This document shows, piece after piece, positions 42,060 to 50,710 of a stretch of DNA of 52,242 nucleotides. The stretch is from Acidobacteriota bacterium. GTDB taxonomy: Bacteria > Acidobacteriota > Holophagae > Acanthopleuribacterales > Acanthopleuribacteraceae. Both the position numbers and the translations under genes were made by a program. The stretch covers positions 1 through 52,242 of the forward strand of contig JASJCB010000085.1 in NCBI GenBank assembly GCA_030066195.1, in the 5' to 3' direction. Under the pieces are notes generated by a model. It saw nothing but the letters and a program-made list of their open reading frames with translations, made no database searches and was not told where the DNA came from. Each line of letters starts with the position of its first letter. Within the stretch, counting starts at the first letter, position 1.

Positions 42060-43124
42060 ATGCTATTGATGAAAGGCGCCCTGACCGGATTGACGGCGGT
42101 CGGCTTGATGATCGGCTCCCTGGCCGCGACTTATTTCGGCGGCGACGATGAGAATACCAAGAAGGTTGTGTGGGTTTCCAAAACCGTGGACGGTTCTTCC
42201 CAAATCAAACTGAAGATCAACGGCGAGACCCTTGAGTTCACCGGCGATCACATGGAAGTGGGTGACGAGCAGACCATGAACACCGAGGACGGTACCGAGG
42301 TGAAGATCACTCGCCTGGAAAACGGCTACAAATTGCAATTTGGCGACCAGGAACTCAACATCGCCGACCACGGCGGCAATGTCTTCGTCCACAGCACCGA
42401 CGGTGGAGTAGAACTACATAGTACCCATGTCATTCTGCATGAGGAGGGCGACCACGACGGCCGGCATGTATTCGTCCACCACGCCGACGGTCACGGTGAA
42501 GCCCACGACGGTCAGCACGGCTTCTTTATCGACGAGGACGGTAAAAAAACCAAGATCGTCGTAAAATCCGGCTCTAATTTCTCCTGGGTCACCGATACAG
42601 GTGATGAAGAACATGGCGAACACGGTGTGGTCGTAATTACCGAGACCGGTGTCGAGAAACACGTGGAACTGGGTGACGATAACTCCTGGACCACCCTGGT
42701 GACCGAGGAAGGCATGACGGGCAAGAAGGTCCAAATCAGGAAAGTCGGCGCCGATTCCGAGGACGGGCAAGGATTCGCCTATGTCATCAACACCGGCGAC
42801 GGCGATATTGACGTCCACGAAACCCACGGCATGTCCCTGATCGCCGACGCCGAAACAAATGTCGTCATCAGCGGGCTTGACGAATTGGACGAAGAAACCC
42901 GCGCCCGCATCGTCGAAGCCCTGCAGGATGCCGGCGTTACAAAAAATATCTCGTTCAACAAGGACCTGATTCGCAAATTGAAGTCGGGCCAGGCGCTCAC
43001 CGAGGAGTTGATCTTCAGCGAAACCGACGAAGACGGCAAGGTGAAGGTTCGCGTCTTCACGCCCAAGAAGGGCAAGAAGTCCGGGGTCAAGGTCATCCAA
43101 AAGAAAAAGGACGAGGACCAATAA
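42060..43124 (+). CDS. His/Asp-rich exported protein of unknown function
   Basis: 354 residues from ATG 42060 with AAGGAGG about 5 nt upstream. A signal peptide or anchor is seen at 1-22 (MLLMKGALTGLTAVGLMIGS). The mature protein is acidic, with a His cluster at about 125-160 (HEEGDHDGRHVFVHHADGH) and further HGEHG and HETHG sites, which could bind divalent metals. The C-terminal 60 residues are mixed-charge and end in KKGKKSGVKVIQKKKDEDQ. I do not recognise the family. A terminator follows at 43191-43228. Confidence 0.75.
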   Translation: MLLMKGALTGLTAVGLMIGSLAATYFGGDDENTKKVVWVSKTVDGSSQIKLKINGETLEFTGDHMEVGDEQTMNTEDGTEVKITRLENGYKLQFGDQELNIADHGGNVFVHSTDGGVELHSTHVILHEEGDHDGRHVFVHHADGHGEAHDGQHGFFIDEDGKKTKIVVKSGSNFSWVTDTGDEEHGEHGVVVITETGVEKHVELGDDNSWTTLVTEEGMTGKKVQIRKVGADSEDGQGFAYVINTGDGDIDVHETHGMSLIADAETNVVISGLDELDEETRARIVEALQDAGVTKNISFNKDLIRKLKSGQALTEELIFSETDEDGKVKVRVFTPKKGKKSGVKVIQKKKDEDQ

Positions 43125-43190
43125 CCGGCACCGGCGGCTGCCGAAAGTCGATATGTCCCAAAGCACCCGGACCCACGAGCCCGAATGAAA

Positions 43191-43228
43191 GCGGCGCATT
43201 CTTTATGGATGCGTCGTTTCTTTTTTGG
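43191..43228 (+). terminator. Terminator before RNase HI
   Basis: GCGGCGCAT (43191-43199) and ATGCGTCGT (43209-43217) form a 9-bp stem with G-U pairs, followed by TTCTTTTTT. It closes the His/Asp-rich gene. Confidence 0.7.
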
Positions 43229-43277
43229 ACAGCGCCCTCTATAATACGCCGGTCGATGAAGAACGAGGGGGCAGACT

Positions 43278-43760
43278 TTGACGGCTAAAGATACGGTGAT
43301 TGTTTACACTGACGGTAGTTGTATCCGCAATCCGGGACCCGGCGGTTTCGGCGTGGTGATGATGTACAAGGGCCGCCGTAAAGAACTATCGGGCGGTTAT
43401 CGCCGCACCACCAACAACCGCATGGAGATCCTGGCGGTTCTGGAAGCCCTACAAGCCTTGACCCGCCCCTGCACGGTGAAACTGCACACCGACAGCCAGT
43501 ACGTTGTCAACACCATCGAAAAAGGCTGGGCTAAAGGCTGGCGCAAACGAGGCTGGGTGAAGGCCGACAAACAGAAAGCCAAAAACGTCGACCTGTGGGC
43601 GCGCATGCTGGACCTTCTGGAAAAACACAAGGTCAAGATGGTCTGGGTCAAGGGCCACGCCGGCAACACGGAGAACGAACGCTGCGATGAACTGGCCCGC
43701 AACGCTGCTACGAAAGCGCCCACCGGCATCGACGAAGTCTTCGAAAGCGGCAATTACTGA
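43278..43760 (+). CDS. rnhA: Ribonuclease HI
   Basis: 160 residues from TTG 43278 with GAGGGGG at 43265-43271. The DEDD active site is complete: Asp12 (YTDGSC), Glu50 (NNRMEIL), Asp72 (HTDSQY), Asp137 (NERCDELA), with His127 (KGHAGN). A basic handle (KGWAKGWRKRGWVKADKQK) is present, as in E. coli RNase HI. It cuts RNA in RNA:DNA hybrids during replication. Confidence 0.97.
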   Translation: MTAKDTVIVYTDGSCIRNPGPGGFGVVMMYKGRRKELSGGYRRTTNNRMEILAVLEALQALTRPCTVKLHTDSQYVVNTIEKGWAKGWRKRGWVKADKQKAKNVDLWARMLDLLEKHKVKMVWVKGHAGNTENERCDELARNAATKAPTGIDEVFESGNY

Positions 43761-43946
43761 TCGATCGTTCATTTTTCTGTCGATTTTTACTTAAAACTGC
43801 ATCGGTTTCGCCTAAGATTCGAGACAGGTAAGATATCCCGGCCTTTTTCTCCGTTGGACACCGGGTATTGTCGGCACCCGCGCCAGGCGCGACGGTTCCT
43901 TATGTGCCGAAAACATCGACGTTTCATCACAGAGGAGGTTCCCATC

Positions 43947-45122
43947 TTGCAAGACCTGGAACAATTCAGGGCGGATACCCGCTCCTGGCTGGAAGAAAAC
44001 TGCCCTCCCACCATGCGCACGCCGACCAAATCCGATAAGGATTATTGCTGGGGCGGTCGCAATTACCAATTCCAATCCGACGAGCAACGCTTGTGGATGG
44101 AACGCATGGGCGCCCGCGGCTGGACCGCCCCCACCTGGCCCAAGGAATACGGCGGCGGCGGACTGACCAAGGAAGAAGCCAGGGTTCTCAAGCAGGAACT
44201 GAAACGTATCGGGGCGCGTCAGGCGCTGTTCAGTTTCGGAATCTCCATGTTGGGACCCGCGCTGTTGAAGTTCGGCAACGAGGAACAAAAAAAGCGCCAC
44301 ATCCCCAAAATCGTCAAGGGAGAAACCCGCTGGTGCCAGGGCTACAGCGAACCCAACGCCGGATCGGACCTGGCGGGCCTGGGAACGCGCGCCGAGGACA
44401 AGGGCGATCACTACGTGGTCAACGGTCAGAAGATCTGGGCCTCCTACGCCGACGAGGCCGACTGGATCTTCTGCCTGGTGCGCACCAACACCGAGGGTAA
44501 GAAACAGGCGGGCATCAGCTTCGTGCTCTTCGACATGGTATCTGAAGGCGTGACCACGCGTCCCATCCGCCTGATTTCCGGCGCGTCGCCCTTCTGCGAG
44601 ATCTTTTTCGACAATGTGAAGGTGCCCAAAACGGATCTGGTCGGTCAAGAGAATGCTGGCTGGACCATCGCCAAGTATCTGCTCACTCATGAACGGGAAA
44701 TGATCAGCGGGTTCGGCGCCGCAAGCATGCGCGAACTTGGCGACATGGCCGTGGAAATGTTGGGCCTTCAGGACGGCAAACTTGCCGACGGCGTATTGCG
44801 CGGCGACATCGCCCGCCAGGACATCGACGCCGCCGCCTTCATGTTCACCCTGGAACGCACCCGCGACGAGGCCAAGGCAGGCGTCAGCCTGGGCGCTGTC
44901 TCCTCCATGCTGAAGTACTACGGGACCGAGCTGAATAAACGCCGCCATGAATTGATCCTGAACATCGAGGGCATGAATGCCCTGGCCTGGGACGGCGAAG
45001 CTTACAACAACGGCGCGCTCAGCCGCTCCTGGCTGCGCACCAAGGCCAATTCCATCGAGGGCGGTACATCGGAGATCCAGCTGAATATCGTGGCCAAACA
45101 CATTCTGGGCCTGCCGGGTTAG
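43947..45122 (+). CDS. Acyl-CoA dehydrogenase, subunit/paralogue 1
   Basis: 391 residues from TTG 43947 with GAGGAGG at 43932-43938. FAD-linked acyl-CoA dehydrogenase fold: WCQGYSEPNAGSDLAGLGTRA and VVNGQKIWASYADEADW (in part), then EIFFDNVKVPKTDLVGQ, and the C-terminal NSIEGGTSEIQLNIVAKHIL (in part). It lies 8 bp before a second, different acyl-CoA dehydrogenase gene. Tandem pairs like this often form alpha2beta2 heteromers acting on steroid or branched acyl-CoA. The substrate is not readable. Confidence 0.95.
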   Translation: MQDLEQFRADTRSWLEENCPPTMRTPTKSDKDYCWGGRNYQFQSDEQRLWMERMGARGWTAPTWPKEYGGGGLTKEEARVLKQELKRIGARQALFSFGISMLGPALLKFGNEEQKKRHIPKIVKGETRWCQGYSEPNAGSDLAGLGTRAEDKGDHYVVNGQKIWASYADEADWIFCLVRTNTEGKKQAGISFVLFDMVSEGVTTRPIRLISGASPFCEIFFDNVKVPKTDLVGQENAGWTIAKYLLTHEREMISGFGAASMRELGDMAVEMLGLQDGKLADGVLRGDIARQDIDAAAFMFTLERTRDEAKAGVSLGAVSSMLKYYGTELNKRRHELILNIEGMNALAWDGEAYNNGALSRSWLRTKANSIEGGTSEIQLNIVAKHILGLPG

Positions 45123-45130
45123 GGGGAAGC

Positions 45131-46261
45131 ATGGCACTTGTCTACACCGAAGAAGAACAATTACTGCGGGACTCCGCCAAGGAGTTCCTTGAAGAGCGTT
45201 GCTCCGTAAGTGCCTTTCGCGCCTTGCGTGACACCGGCAACATTGACGGCTTCGATCGCGAGGTCTGGTCACAAATGGCGGAACTTGGTTGGCCCGGTAT
45301 CCTGGTTTCCGAGGAACACGACGGTCTGGAATTCGGCGTGGTCGGCGCGGGTGTCATCTTTGAAGAGATGGGCCGAACTCTGGCCTGCTCACCGCTGCTG
45401 AGCACCGCGATTACGGGCGCCGTACTCCTGATGGAAGGCGGCAACGACGCTCAGAAGCAGACGTTCTTACCCGCGATCGCCGCCGGCGAAAAACTGACGG
45501 CGCTTGCCGTGGACGAGGGACCGCGACATGCGCCGCGGGCCGTAGCCATGAGGGCCGAACCTACCAATTCCGGCTACAGCCTCAGCGGCAGCAAGCAATT
45601 CGTCATCGACGGCCGCGTTGCCGATACCTTGATCGTGGTCGCCCGCACCAGCGGTGAACCCGGCGATGATGCGGGCCTCACCCTGTTCCTGGTCGATGCC
45701 GACGCGGAAGGCGTCACCGTCACACCGAACCAGATGATCGATTTCCGTAGCGCCGACAATGTCAACTTCGCCAATGTCCAGATCACCGCCGACGCTGTCT
45801 TGGGCAAGTTCGACCAGGGCGCGGCCCTACTCGAGATTGCCCTGAACGCGGCCAACCGCATGCTGGCCGCGGAACTCCTGGGTATCGCCGAGGAAGCCTT
45901 CGGCCGCACCGTCGCCTACATGAAGGAACGCAAGCAGTTCGGTGTGCCCATCGGCTCCTTTCAAGCCTTGCAACACCGGGCCGCCCAGGTGTACACCGAT
46001 ATCGAACTGACCCGCTCGGTGGTGCTGAAAGCGCTGCAAAGCGAAGGGCCGGCCGTACCCATGCTCACTTCCCTGGCCAAGGCCAAGGCGTGTGCAACCG
46101 CCCAACTGGCAACGAACGAATCCATCCAGATGCACGGCGGGATCGGTATGACCGACGAGTACGAAATCGGTTTCTTCATCAAACGAGCCCGCGTCGCCCA
46201 GCACACCTACGGCGATTACACCTACCACGCGGATCGCGTAGCCCGCATGAAGGGCTATTGA
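45131..46261 (+). CDS. Acyl-CoA dehydrogenase, subunit/paralogue 2
   Basis: 376 residues; ATG 45131 follows GGGGGAAGC. It has VIFEEMGRTLACSPLLSTAI and VDEGPRHAPRAVAMRAEPTN (in part) in place of the SEPxAGSD loop of its neighbour, so the FAD/substrate loop has diverged. The C-terminal helices (ERKQFGVPIGSFQALQHRAA and MHGGIGMTDEYEIGFFIKR, in part) are the normal ACAD_1 region. A partner role to paralogue 1 is likely. The gene is 59 bp before the MaoC gene. Confidence 0.94.
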   Translation: MALVYTEEEQLLRDSAKEFLEERCSVSAFRALRDTGNIDGFDREVWSQMAELGWPGILVSEEHDGLEFGVVGAGVIFEEMGRTLACSPLLSTAITGAVLLMEGGNDAQKQTFLPAIAAGEKLTALAVDEGPRHAPRAVAMRAEPTNSGYSLSGSKQFVIDGRVADTLIVVARTSGEPGDDAGLTLFLVDADAEGVTVTPNQMIDFRSADNVNFANVQITADAVLGKFDQGAALLEIALNAANRMLAAELLGIAEEAFGRTVAYMKERKQFGVPIGSFQALQHRAAQVYTDIELTRSVVLKALQSEGPAVPMLTSLAKAKACATAQLATNESIQMHGGIGMTDEYEIGFFIKRARVAQHTYGDYTYHADRVARMKGY

Positions 46262-46320
46262 ACCCACCGGGGGAGAACCGCAAGGCGCTCCTCTTGCTTC
46301 TCATCCAAGGAGACAACCCT

Positions 46321-46782
46321 ATGATCAAAGTCATCCCGAAAGAAGAGATGACATCGCTGGCCGGTCGCGAGATAGGTACATCCGAGTGGCTGACCGTCGA
46401 CCAGAAACGCATCGACCAGTTCGCCGAAGCCACCAACGACCACCAGTTTATTCACGTGGAACCGGAACGAGCCAAAGCAACCCCGGCGGGCGGAACCATT
46501 GCTCACGGCTTTCTCACCCTTTCGCTGCTCAGTCACCTGACCGGCGGAATCGGGTTCCTACCCGAAGGCCATACCATGACCTATAACTACGGCCTTAATA
46601 AGGTGCGTTTTCTCAATCCGGTCAAGGTGAACTCCCGAATCCGCGCGCATGTCACCTGCATGGAGGTAACCGAAAAGCAGCCGGGTCGGTTCCTGATGCA
46701 ATTGGAGGTCACTATTGAGATAGAAGGCGTGGAAAAACCGGCTCTCGTGGCCGAATCGCTTACCATGATGTTTACGTCCTGA
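46321..46782 (+). CDS. MaoC-like (R)-specific enoyl-CoA hydratase/dehydratase
   Basis: 153 residues from ATG 46321 with AAGGAG at 46307-46312. The hot-dog fold catalytic pair is present: Asp40 and His45 in FAEATNDHQFIHVEPERA, followed by GGTIAHGFLTLSLL. It hydrates trans-2-enoyl-CoA, the step after the dehydrogenase. It sits between the dehydrogenases and the thiolase, which fits a beta-oxidation-like operon. Confidence 0.93.
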   Translation: MIKVIPKEEMTSLAGREIGTSEWLTVDQKRIDQFAEATNDHQFIHVEPERAKATPAGGTIAHGFLTLSLLSHLTGGIGFLPEGHTMTYNYGLNKVRFLNPVKVNSRIRAHVTCMEVTEKQPGRFLMQLEVTIEIEGVEKPALVAESLTMMFTS

Positions 46783-46841
46783 GTTCAATTCGGGCGGCCG
46801 GCCCGCCCGTTAAGTCATTTCACGAGTTAGGAGAGAAAACT

Positions 46842-48023
46842 ATGAAAGAAGTGGTGATTGTATCGACGGCCAGAACGCCCATCGGCAAGGCCTATCGAGG
46901 CGCCTTCAACAACACGGGGGGCGCCACCATGGGCGGTCACGCTGTTGCCCACGCGGTCCAGCGCGCGGGTGTCGACCCCGCTGAGGTAGACGACTGTATC
47001 ATGGGTTGCGCCATGGGTGAGGGCGCTACCGGCTATAACATCGGTCGGAAATCAGCCGTTGCGGCCGGCCTGCCGGTCAGCGTGGCCGGCATGACCGTCG
47101 ATCGTCAGTGTTCTTCCGGTATGATGGCCGTTGCCACGGCGGCCAAACAAATCATCTGCGACGGCATGTCGGTAGTCGTGGGCGGCGGCCTGGAATCCAT
47201 CAGCCTGGTTCAGAACGAACATACGAACCAGCACCGCGCCCAGGACCCCAATGTGCTGAAGGTGCGCGAAAACTTCTACATCTCCATGCTGCACACCGCC
47301 GAGGTGGTCGCGGAACGCTACGGAATCGGTCGCGAGGCTCAGGATGAATACAGCCTGCAAAGCCAGAAGCGCACCGCCGCCGCCCAGGAAGCAGGCGCTT
47401 TCGATGCCGAGATTGTCCCCCTGGCCACGACCATGGGCGTGAAGAACAAGGAGACCGGCGAGATCACCTTCCACGATGTGGAACTGACCAAGGATGAAGG
47501 GAACCGCCCCAATACCACGGCTGAAGGCCTGGCCGGACTGAAGGTGGTTGTAGAGAACGGCACCGTGACCGCGGGCAACGCCAGCCAACTGTCGGACGGC
47601 GCCTCGGCATCGGTGCTCATGGATGGCAAGCTGGCCGAGCAACGCGGCCTGGAGCCGCTGGGCATCTATCGGGGCATCGCCGTTGCCGGTTGCGAACCGG
47701 AGGAAATGGGCATCGGCCCCATCTTCGCGGTGCCCAAACTGCTCAAGCAAAACGGCCTGACCATTGACGACATCGGCCTCTGGGAGCTGAACGAAGCGTT
47801 TGCCGTCCAGGTCATCTACTGCCGCGACAAGCTGGGTATTCCCAACGAACTGTTGAATGTCAACGGCGGCGCCATCAGCATCGGTCACCCTTACGGCATG
47901 AGCGGCGCACGCATGGTGGGTCACGCTTTGATCGAAGGCAAGCGCCGCGGCGCGAAATACGTGGTCAGCACCATGTGTGTGGGCGGCGGCATGGGCGCGG
48001 CCGGTCTGTTCGAGGTCTGTTAA
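46842..48023 (+). CDS. Acetyl-CoA C-acyltransferase (thiolase)
   Basis: 393 residues with AGGAGAGAAAAC before the ATG. Catalytic residues are in place: Cys90 (VDRQCSSGMM), His349 (ISIGHPYGMSG) and Cys379 (MCVGGGMGAAGLF). Normal dimeric thiolase length. It ends the operon, cleaving a 3-ketoacyl-CoA or running in the synthetic direction. No 3-hydroxyacyl-CoA dehydrogenase gene is in the operon, so one must come from elsewhere. Confidence 0.96.
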   Translation: MKEVVIVSTARTPIGKAYRGAFNNTGGATMGGHAVAHAVQRAGVDPAEVDDCIMGCAMGEGATGYNIGRKSAVAAGLPVSVAGMTVDRQCSSGMMAVATAAKQIICDGMSVVVGGGLESISLVQNEHTNQHRAQDPNVLKVRENFYISMLHTAEVVAERYGIGREAQDEYSLQSQKRTAAAQEAGAFDAEIVPLATTMGVKNKETGEITFHDVELTKDEGNRPNTTAEGLAGLKVVVENGTVTAGNASQLSDGASASVLMDGKLAEQRGLEPLGIYRGIAVAGCEPEEMGIGPIFAVPKLLKQNGLTIDDIGLWELNEAFAVQVIYCRDKLGIPNELLNVNGGAISIGHPYGMSGARMVGHALIEGKRRGAKYVVSTMCVGGGMGAAGLFEVC

Positions 48024-48035
48024 AACGCAAAGCGA

Positions 48036-48061
48036 GCCTGGGGCGCGTGTGCGCCCCGGGC
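48036..48061. terminator. Hairpin after the thiolase gene
   Basis: GCCTGGGGCGC (48036-48046) and GCGCCCCGGGC (48051-48061) form an 11-bp stem with one G-U pair and a GTGT loop. It lies between convergent stops at 48023 and 48063 without a T tract. Confidence 0.55.
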
Positions 48062-48062
48062 A

Positions 48063-48923
48063 TCAAACGTTACCGGGATCGATGCCCGCGGCCTTCAAAA
48101 TAGCCAAAAGGCGCTCTTTTTCCGCGCGTTCCTTGGATTCTCTAGCGAGAGCTTGCTTTTTTTCCGCGCGCTCCTTGGATTCTCGGGCAATAGCTCTCTC
48201 TTTCTCGACGCGCTCCTGCACTTTCTCGGCGCGCTCCCGCTCTTTTTCTTCCGCCTCGGTGGGGATGAGCTTGTCTTCATGGTCAAAAAAGCGTAGCCAG
48301 GGACCGTCTTTCTCCCGGTAACGGCCGGACCAGATGCGTAAACCCAATTCCAGTTCTTCGAACCATACGCCTGACTTGGGTACCGCAACCGGCACATAGC
48401 CGTCCGGTCCCCGGCGAAAGGCCTTGAGGGCGCCCTTGGCGGAATCGAAACAAACGTAGTTGGGCACTTTCAGGATATCCTGATAGACCTGCCACTTGGT
48501 CGGCACGCCGTCCCTGGTATCCGTCAAGCCCAGGTCTTCTTTTTCCGTGGACTTGGACAGGATTTCCAGCACCAGGTAGGGACGGACCTTCTCATGCCAG
48601 ATCAGGTAACTTTTTCGGTTCATGGCGTTGTATACAGGTGAGGTTCCCAGGGCCAGGAACCAATCCGGTCGCTTATGTCGATGGGGGTGGTCTTTATCGA
48701 AGTGGATATCCAGATCTTCGGCGATCAGGTATTCGGTCAATCCCCGGGCCTTGAGCTGTAGGAGCAGGCATTCGGTAAGGAGACTGCATTGATTGGGATG
48801 AACGGTATCGGGCACGAGCTTGTCCTCCGGGTATTCAGAGGGCAGATCATCCATGGTCGGGAGGCCCGCTTCAAAATCCTCTTCAGGATATTTGAGGTGC
48901 TCCATCAGTGCTTCCATCGTCAT
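48063..48923 (-). CDS. Uma2-family (DUF820) putative endonuclease with coiled-coil tail
   Basis: 286 residues; GGAGG 7 nt before the ATG. The Uma2/PD-(D/E)XK-like core is at about 40-210: AEDLDIHF, KRPDWFLALG (Asp), YLVLEILSKSTEKEDLG (Glu and following Lys/Ser). The C-terminal 75 residues are a charged coiled coil with a direct repeat, ARESKERAEKxQ/E, ending in the family-typical GIDPGNV. Uma2 proteins are often linked to mobile or restriction-like functions, without a settled role. The tail repeat is 42 bp at the DNA level (two near-identical blocks at about 48110-48185). Confidence 0.9.
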   Translation of the reverse strand: MTMEALMEHLKYPEEDFEAGLPTMDDLPSEYPEDKLVPDTVHPNQCSLLTECLLLQLKARGLTEYLIAEDLDIHFDKDHPHRHKRPDWFLALGTSPVYNAMNRKSYLIWHEKVRPYLVLEILSKSTEKEDLGLTDTRDGVPTKWQVYQDILKVPNYVCFDSAKGALKAFRRGPDGYVPVAVPKSGVWFEELELGLRIWSGRYREKDGPWLRFFDHEDKLIPTEAEEKERERAEKVQERVEKERAIARESKERAEKKQALARESKERAEKERLLAILKAAGIDPGNV

Positions 48924-49041
48924 GCGCTAACCTCCGGGAACATGTTCCACACAAATATTATAGCAGATGTAAGTCGCCGCCCCGCGGTATGTAGGTTTCT
49001 CCTCGGAAGGTTCAGCGGGATCGGTTAAAGAGCATGAATAA

Positions 49042-49149
49042 TTAATCTTGGGATTTTGCTCGAAGCAGCTTCAGTTTTCTTTTCTTGCGGGCGTTGGGCG
49101 GCAGCTGCACTCGCACCCCGGAATCGTCGGTCCTTTGCCGACTAACCAT
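49042..49149 (-). CDS. Possible 35-residue basic peptide
   Basis: ATG 49149 follows GAGG with 6 nt spacing and the frame ends at TAA 49042-49044. The C-terminal half is strongly basic (RKKRKLKLLRAKSQ). There is no recognised family, and the frame lies just after the six-Cys protein gene. Could be a chance frame. Confidence 0.25.
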   Translation of the reverse strand: MVSRQRTDDSGVRVQLPPNARKKRKLKLLRAKSQD

Positions 49150-49207
49150 GGCCGGCCTCATCGGCAAAGACCGGATCGAGAGCGCAAGGTGGAGTGCGAC
49201 CGGTTTT

Positions 49208-49408
49208 TTAATTACCTTCGAGGCAGTCAAGCACGCATTGGTAATAGGCAATGCGGCAATCCGGGTCCTGACCGCCGTAGACCAGGCAATTGCTATATTC
49301 CGGAGCACAATAGTCCCGGCATTCTTGCAGGGTGGGTGCGGCATAGAGCTGCAGGGCGGTCAGGGACGGTACGCTCAACATGGCGAGCAGCAAAAGAGCT
49401 TTTTTCAT
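49208..49408 (-). CDS. Small exported six-cysteine protein
   Basis: 66 residues from ATG 49408 with GAGGAG about 9 nt upstream. Residues 1-23 form a signal peptide (MKKALLLLAMLSVPSLTAL start). The mature part has six Cys in a symmetric spacing, C-x3-C-x6-C-x9-C-x6-C-x3-C (from ECRDYC to CVLDC), which suggests a helical hairpin locked by disulfides. I do not recognise the family. It has its own ribosome binding site, and the spacing argues against a chance frame. Confidence 0.65.
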   Translation of the reverse strand: MKKALLLLAMLSVPSLTALQLYAAPTLQECRDYCAPEYSNCLVYGGQDPDCRIAYYQCVLDCLEGN

Positions 49409-49957
49409 GATATCTCTCCTCATGATTTAGATAATGCGAACAAAGCGCCTCGACGCGGTTGGAATCGCGCCGCGGAGATGTAGATACAAACCCGTCAGGT
49501 CGCTCACGCGTTTCCCGGGTAAATGCCGACAGATCTTGAAGAAATCCATTGCCTTCATTACACGACACTTGCGGCGATATCATCTTACTGGGTTCTAATG
49601 TTCTCATATCTCCGCTAGCAAGGGCTTGTTTTACCCGGCTAGTTTCCCATAAATTCATCAAAATGGCAAATTAGGTGGATACACACGGAGCAGGTGTGTA
49701 GTGGAACTGTTTACTCGTACCTGGCAGCCATTCTGCTTTTTACTTTTTTTGACGGTAGGATTCGGTTGTGGTCTGTGTCCGTCGGCAGATATGGCAAACC
49801 CGGGATGCCGGCGCGGCCGTTTTCTGATATGATTGGGTCCCTTTTGGAATTCGATGTCAGGCCGCAGTGCAACTGTCATTTTACGATCCAAAATATCCTG
49901 TCTATAAAGGAACCCCACCCGCTGTCATCCTGACATCTCTATTGAGGACCCGTTTCA
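49409..49957. other. 549-bp intergenic region with promoter and palindrome
   Basis: No gene is called here. It holds a perfect inverted repeat TACACAC-GGAGCAG-GTGTGTA (49680-49700) and, further right, a promoter-like TTTACG (49880-49885), 17 bp, TATAAA (49903-49908) in front of the condensin-like operon. A long minus-strand frame crosses the region (ending inside the six-Cys gene) but has no family signs. Confidence 0.5.
49880..49908 (+). promoter_or_regulatory. Putative promoter of the condensin-like operon
   Basis: TTTACG (49880-49885) and TATAAA (49903-49908) are spaced by 17 bp, about 50 bp before the ATG at 49958. Confidence 0.5.
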
Positions 49958-50710
49958 ATGAACAATGCGCTGGACGCACTGATGGACCGTCATGCCGACA
50001 AGGTCCGCGCCGTGGCCAATATCCTGGTCGAGAGCCCTTATTTCTACAAAACCGATAACGAGAACCTGTTTTATTTCCTGCGCCGGCATCAGCGGGAGTT
50101 CGCCGGCTTCTTTGAAAAGTTTTTCGAGTGGACGCTTTATGTGGACACCAAGTGCGCCAGGGTTTACAAGGATCGTTGGTATAACGAAGCCGTCAACCCG
50201 TCCCAACGCGAGTTGTTCAACTTCACGCGGCGCGACGAGTGCATCGCCTTCATGTTGCTGTTGGAGTTTTTCGAGCAGCAGATCGATATCCAGGGCGTCA
50301 CCGTGGACGAGCGCGAGAACCTGCGCTTCCGTTACGGCGACCTGTTGGAGCATGTGCACCAGCGCATCCACGAACTCTTCGAGGACGAGCGCAAGAAGGC
50401 GCATTTTACCGAGGAGTACGTGCGCGCCCGGGTTTTGGGCGCCATTATGCCGCGCCTGGAGAAGTATCGATTCCTGCTCAAAATCGCACCGCCCAAGGAT
50501 GGCGAGGTCCACCGCCTGGACACCATCTACGAGGCCTTGCCCGCCCTATACCACTACAATGCCGTGCGCTTGAGCAAGGGCATTTTCGAACATTACGACG
50601 AAGAACCGATTGAAATACCTGCGGCGGAAGAAGACGACAGTGACGGCGAAGCGGAACCCGCCGCCGTCGATAAGGGCGAGATGCTGCCCGGCGCCGGAGA
50701 AGATGCATGA
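49958..50710 (+). CDS. JetB/MukE-like condensin subunit (Wadjet or MksBEF type)
   Basis: 250 residues; GAGGA lies 9 nt before ATG 49958. The first 200 residues look like a tandem winged-helix kleisin-associated protein: LRRHQREFAGFFEKFFEWTL and RRDECIAFMLLLEFFEQQI (in part). An acidic, probably disordered tail follows (about 205-250). The stop overlaps the start of a SMC-like ATPase gene (ATGA), the order seen in MksE-MksB and Wadjet JetB-JetC. No JetA/MksF-like gene lies upstream. Assignment is by context and pattern more than by strict motifs. Confidence 0.55.
   Translation: MNNALDALMDRHADKVRAVANILVESPYFYKTDNENLFYFLRRHQREFAGFFEKFFEWTLYVDTKCARVYKDRWYNEAVNPSQRELFNFTRRDECIAFMLLLEFFEQQIDIQGVTVDERENLRFRYGDLLEHVHQRIHELFEDERKKAHFTEEYVRARVLGAIMPRLEKYRFLLKIAPPKDGEVHRLDTIYEALPALYHYNAVRLSKGIFEHYDEEPIEIPAAEEDDSDGEAEPAAVDKGEMLPGAGEDA

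Noticed and set aside
48110..48185. CRISPR-like direct repeats
   Set aside because: The two repeats are coding sequence of the Uma2 coiled-coil tail with no spacers.
49293..49661. 122-residue minus-strand frame over the region left of the condensin operon
   Set aside because: It overlaps the signal-peptide start of the six-Cys gene in another frame and lacks domain signs.
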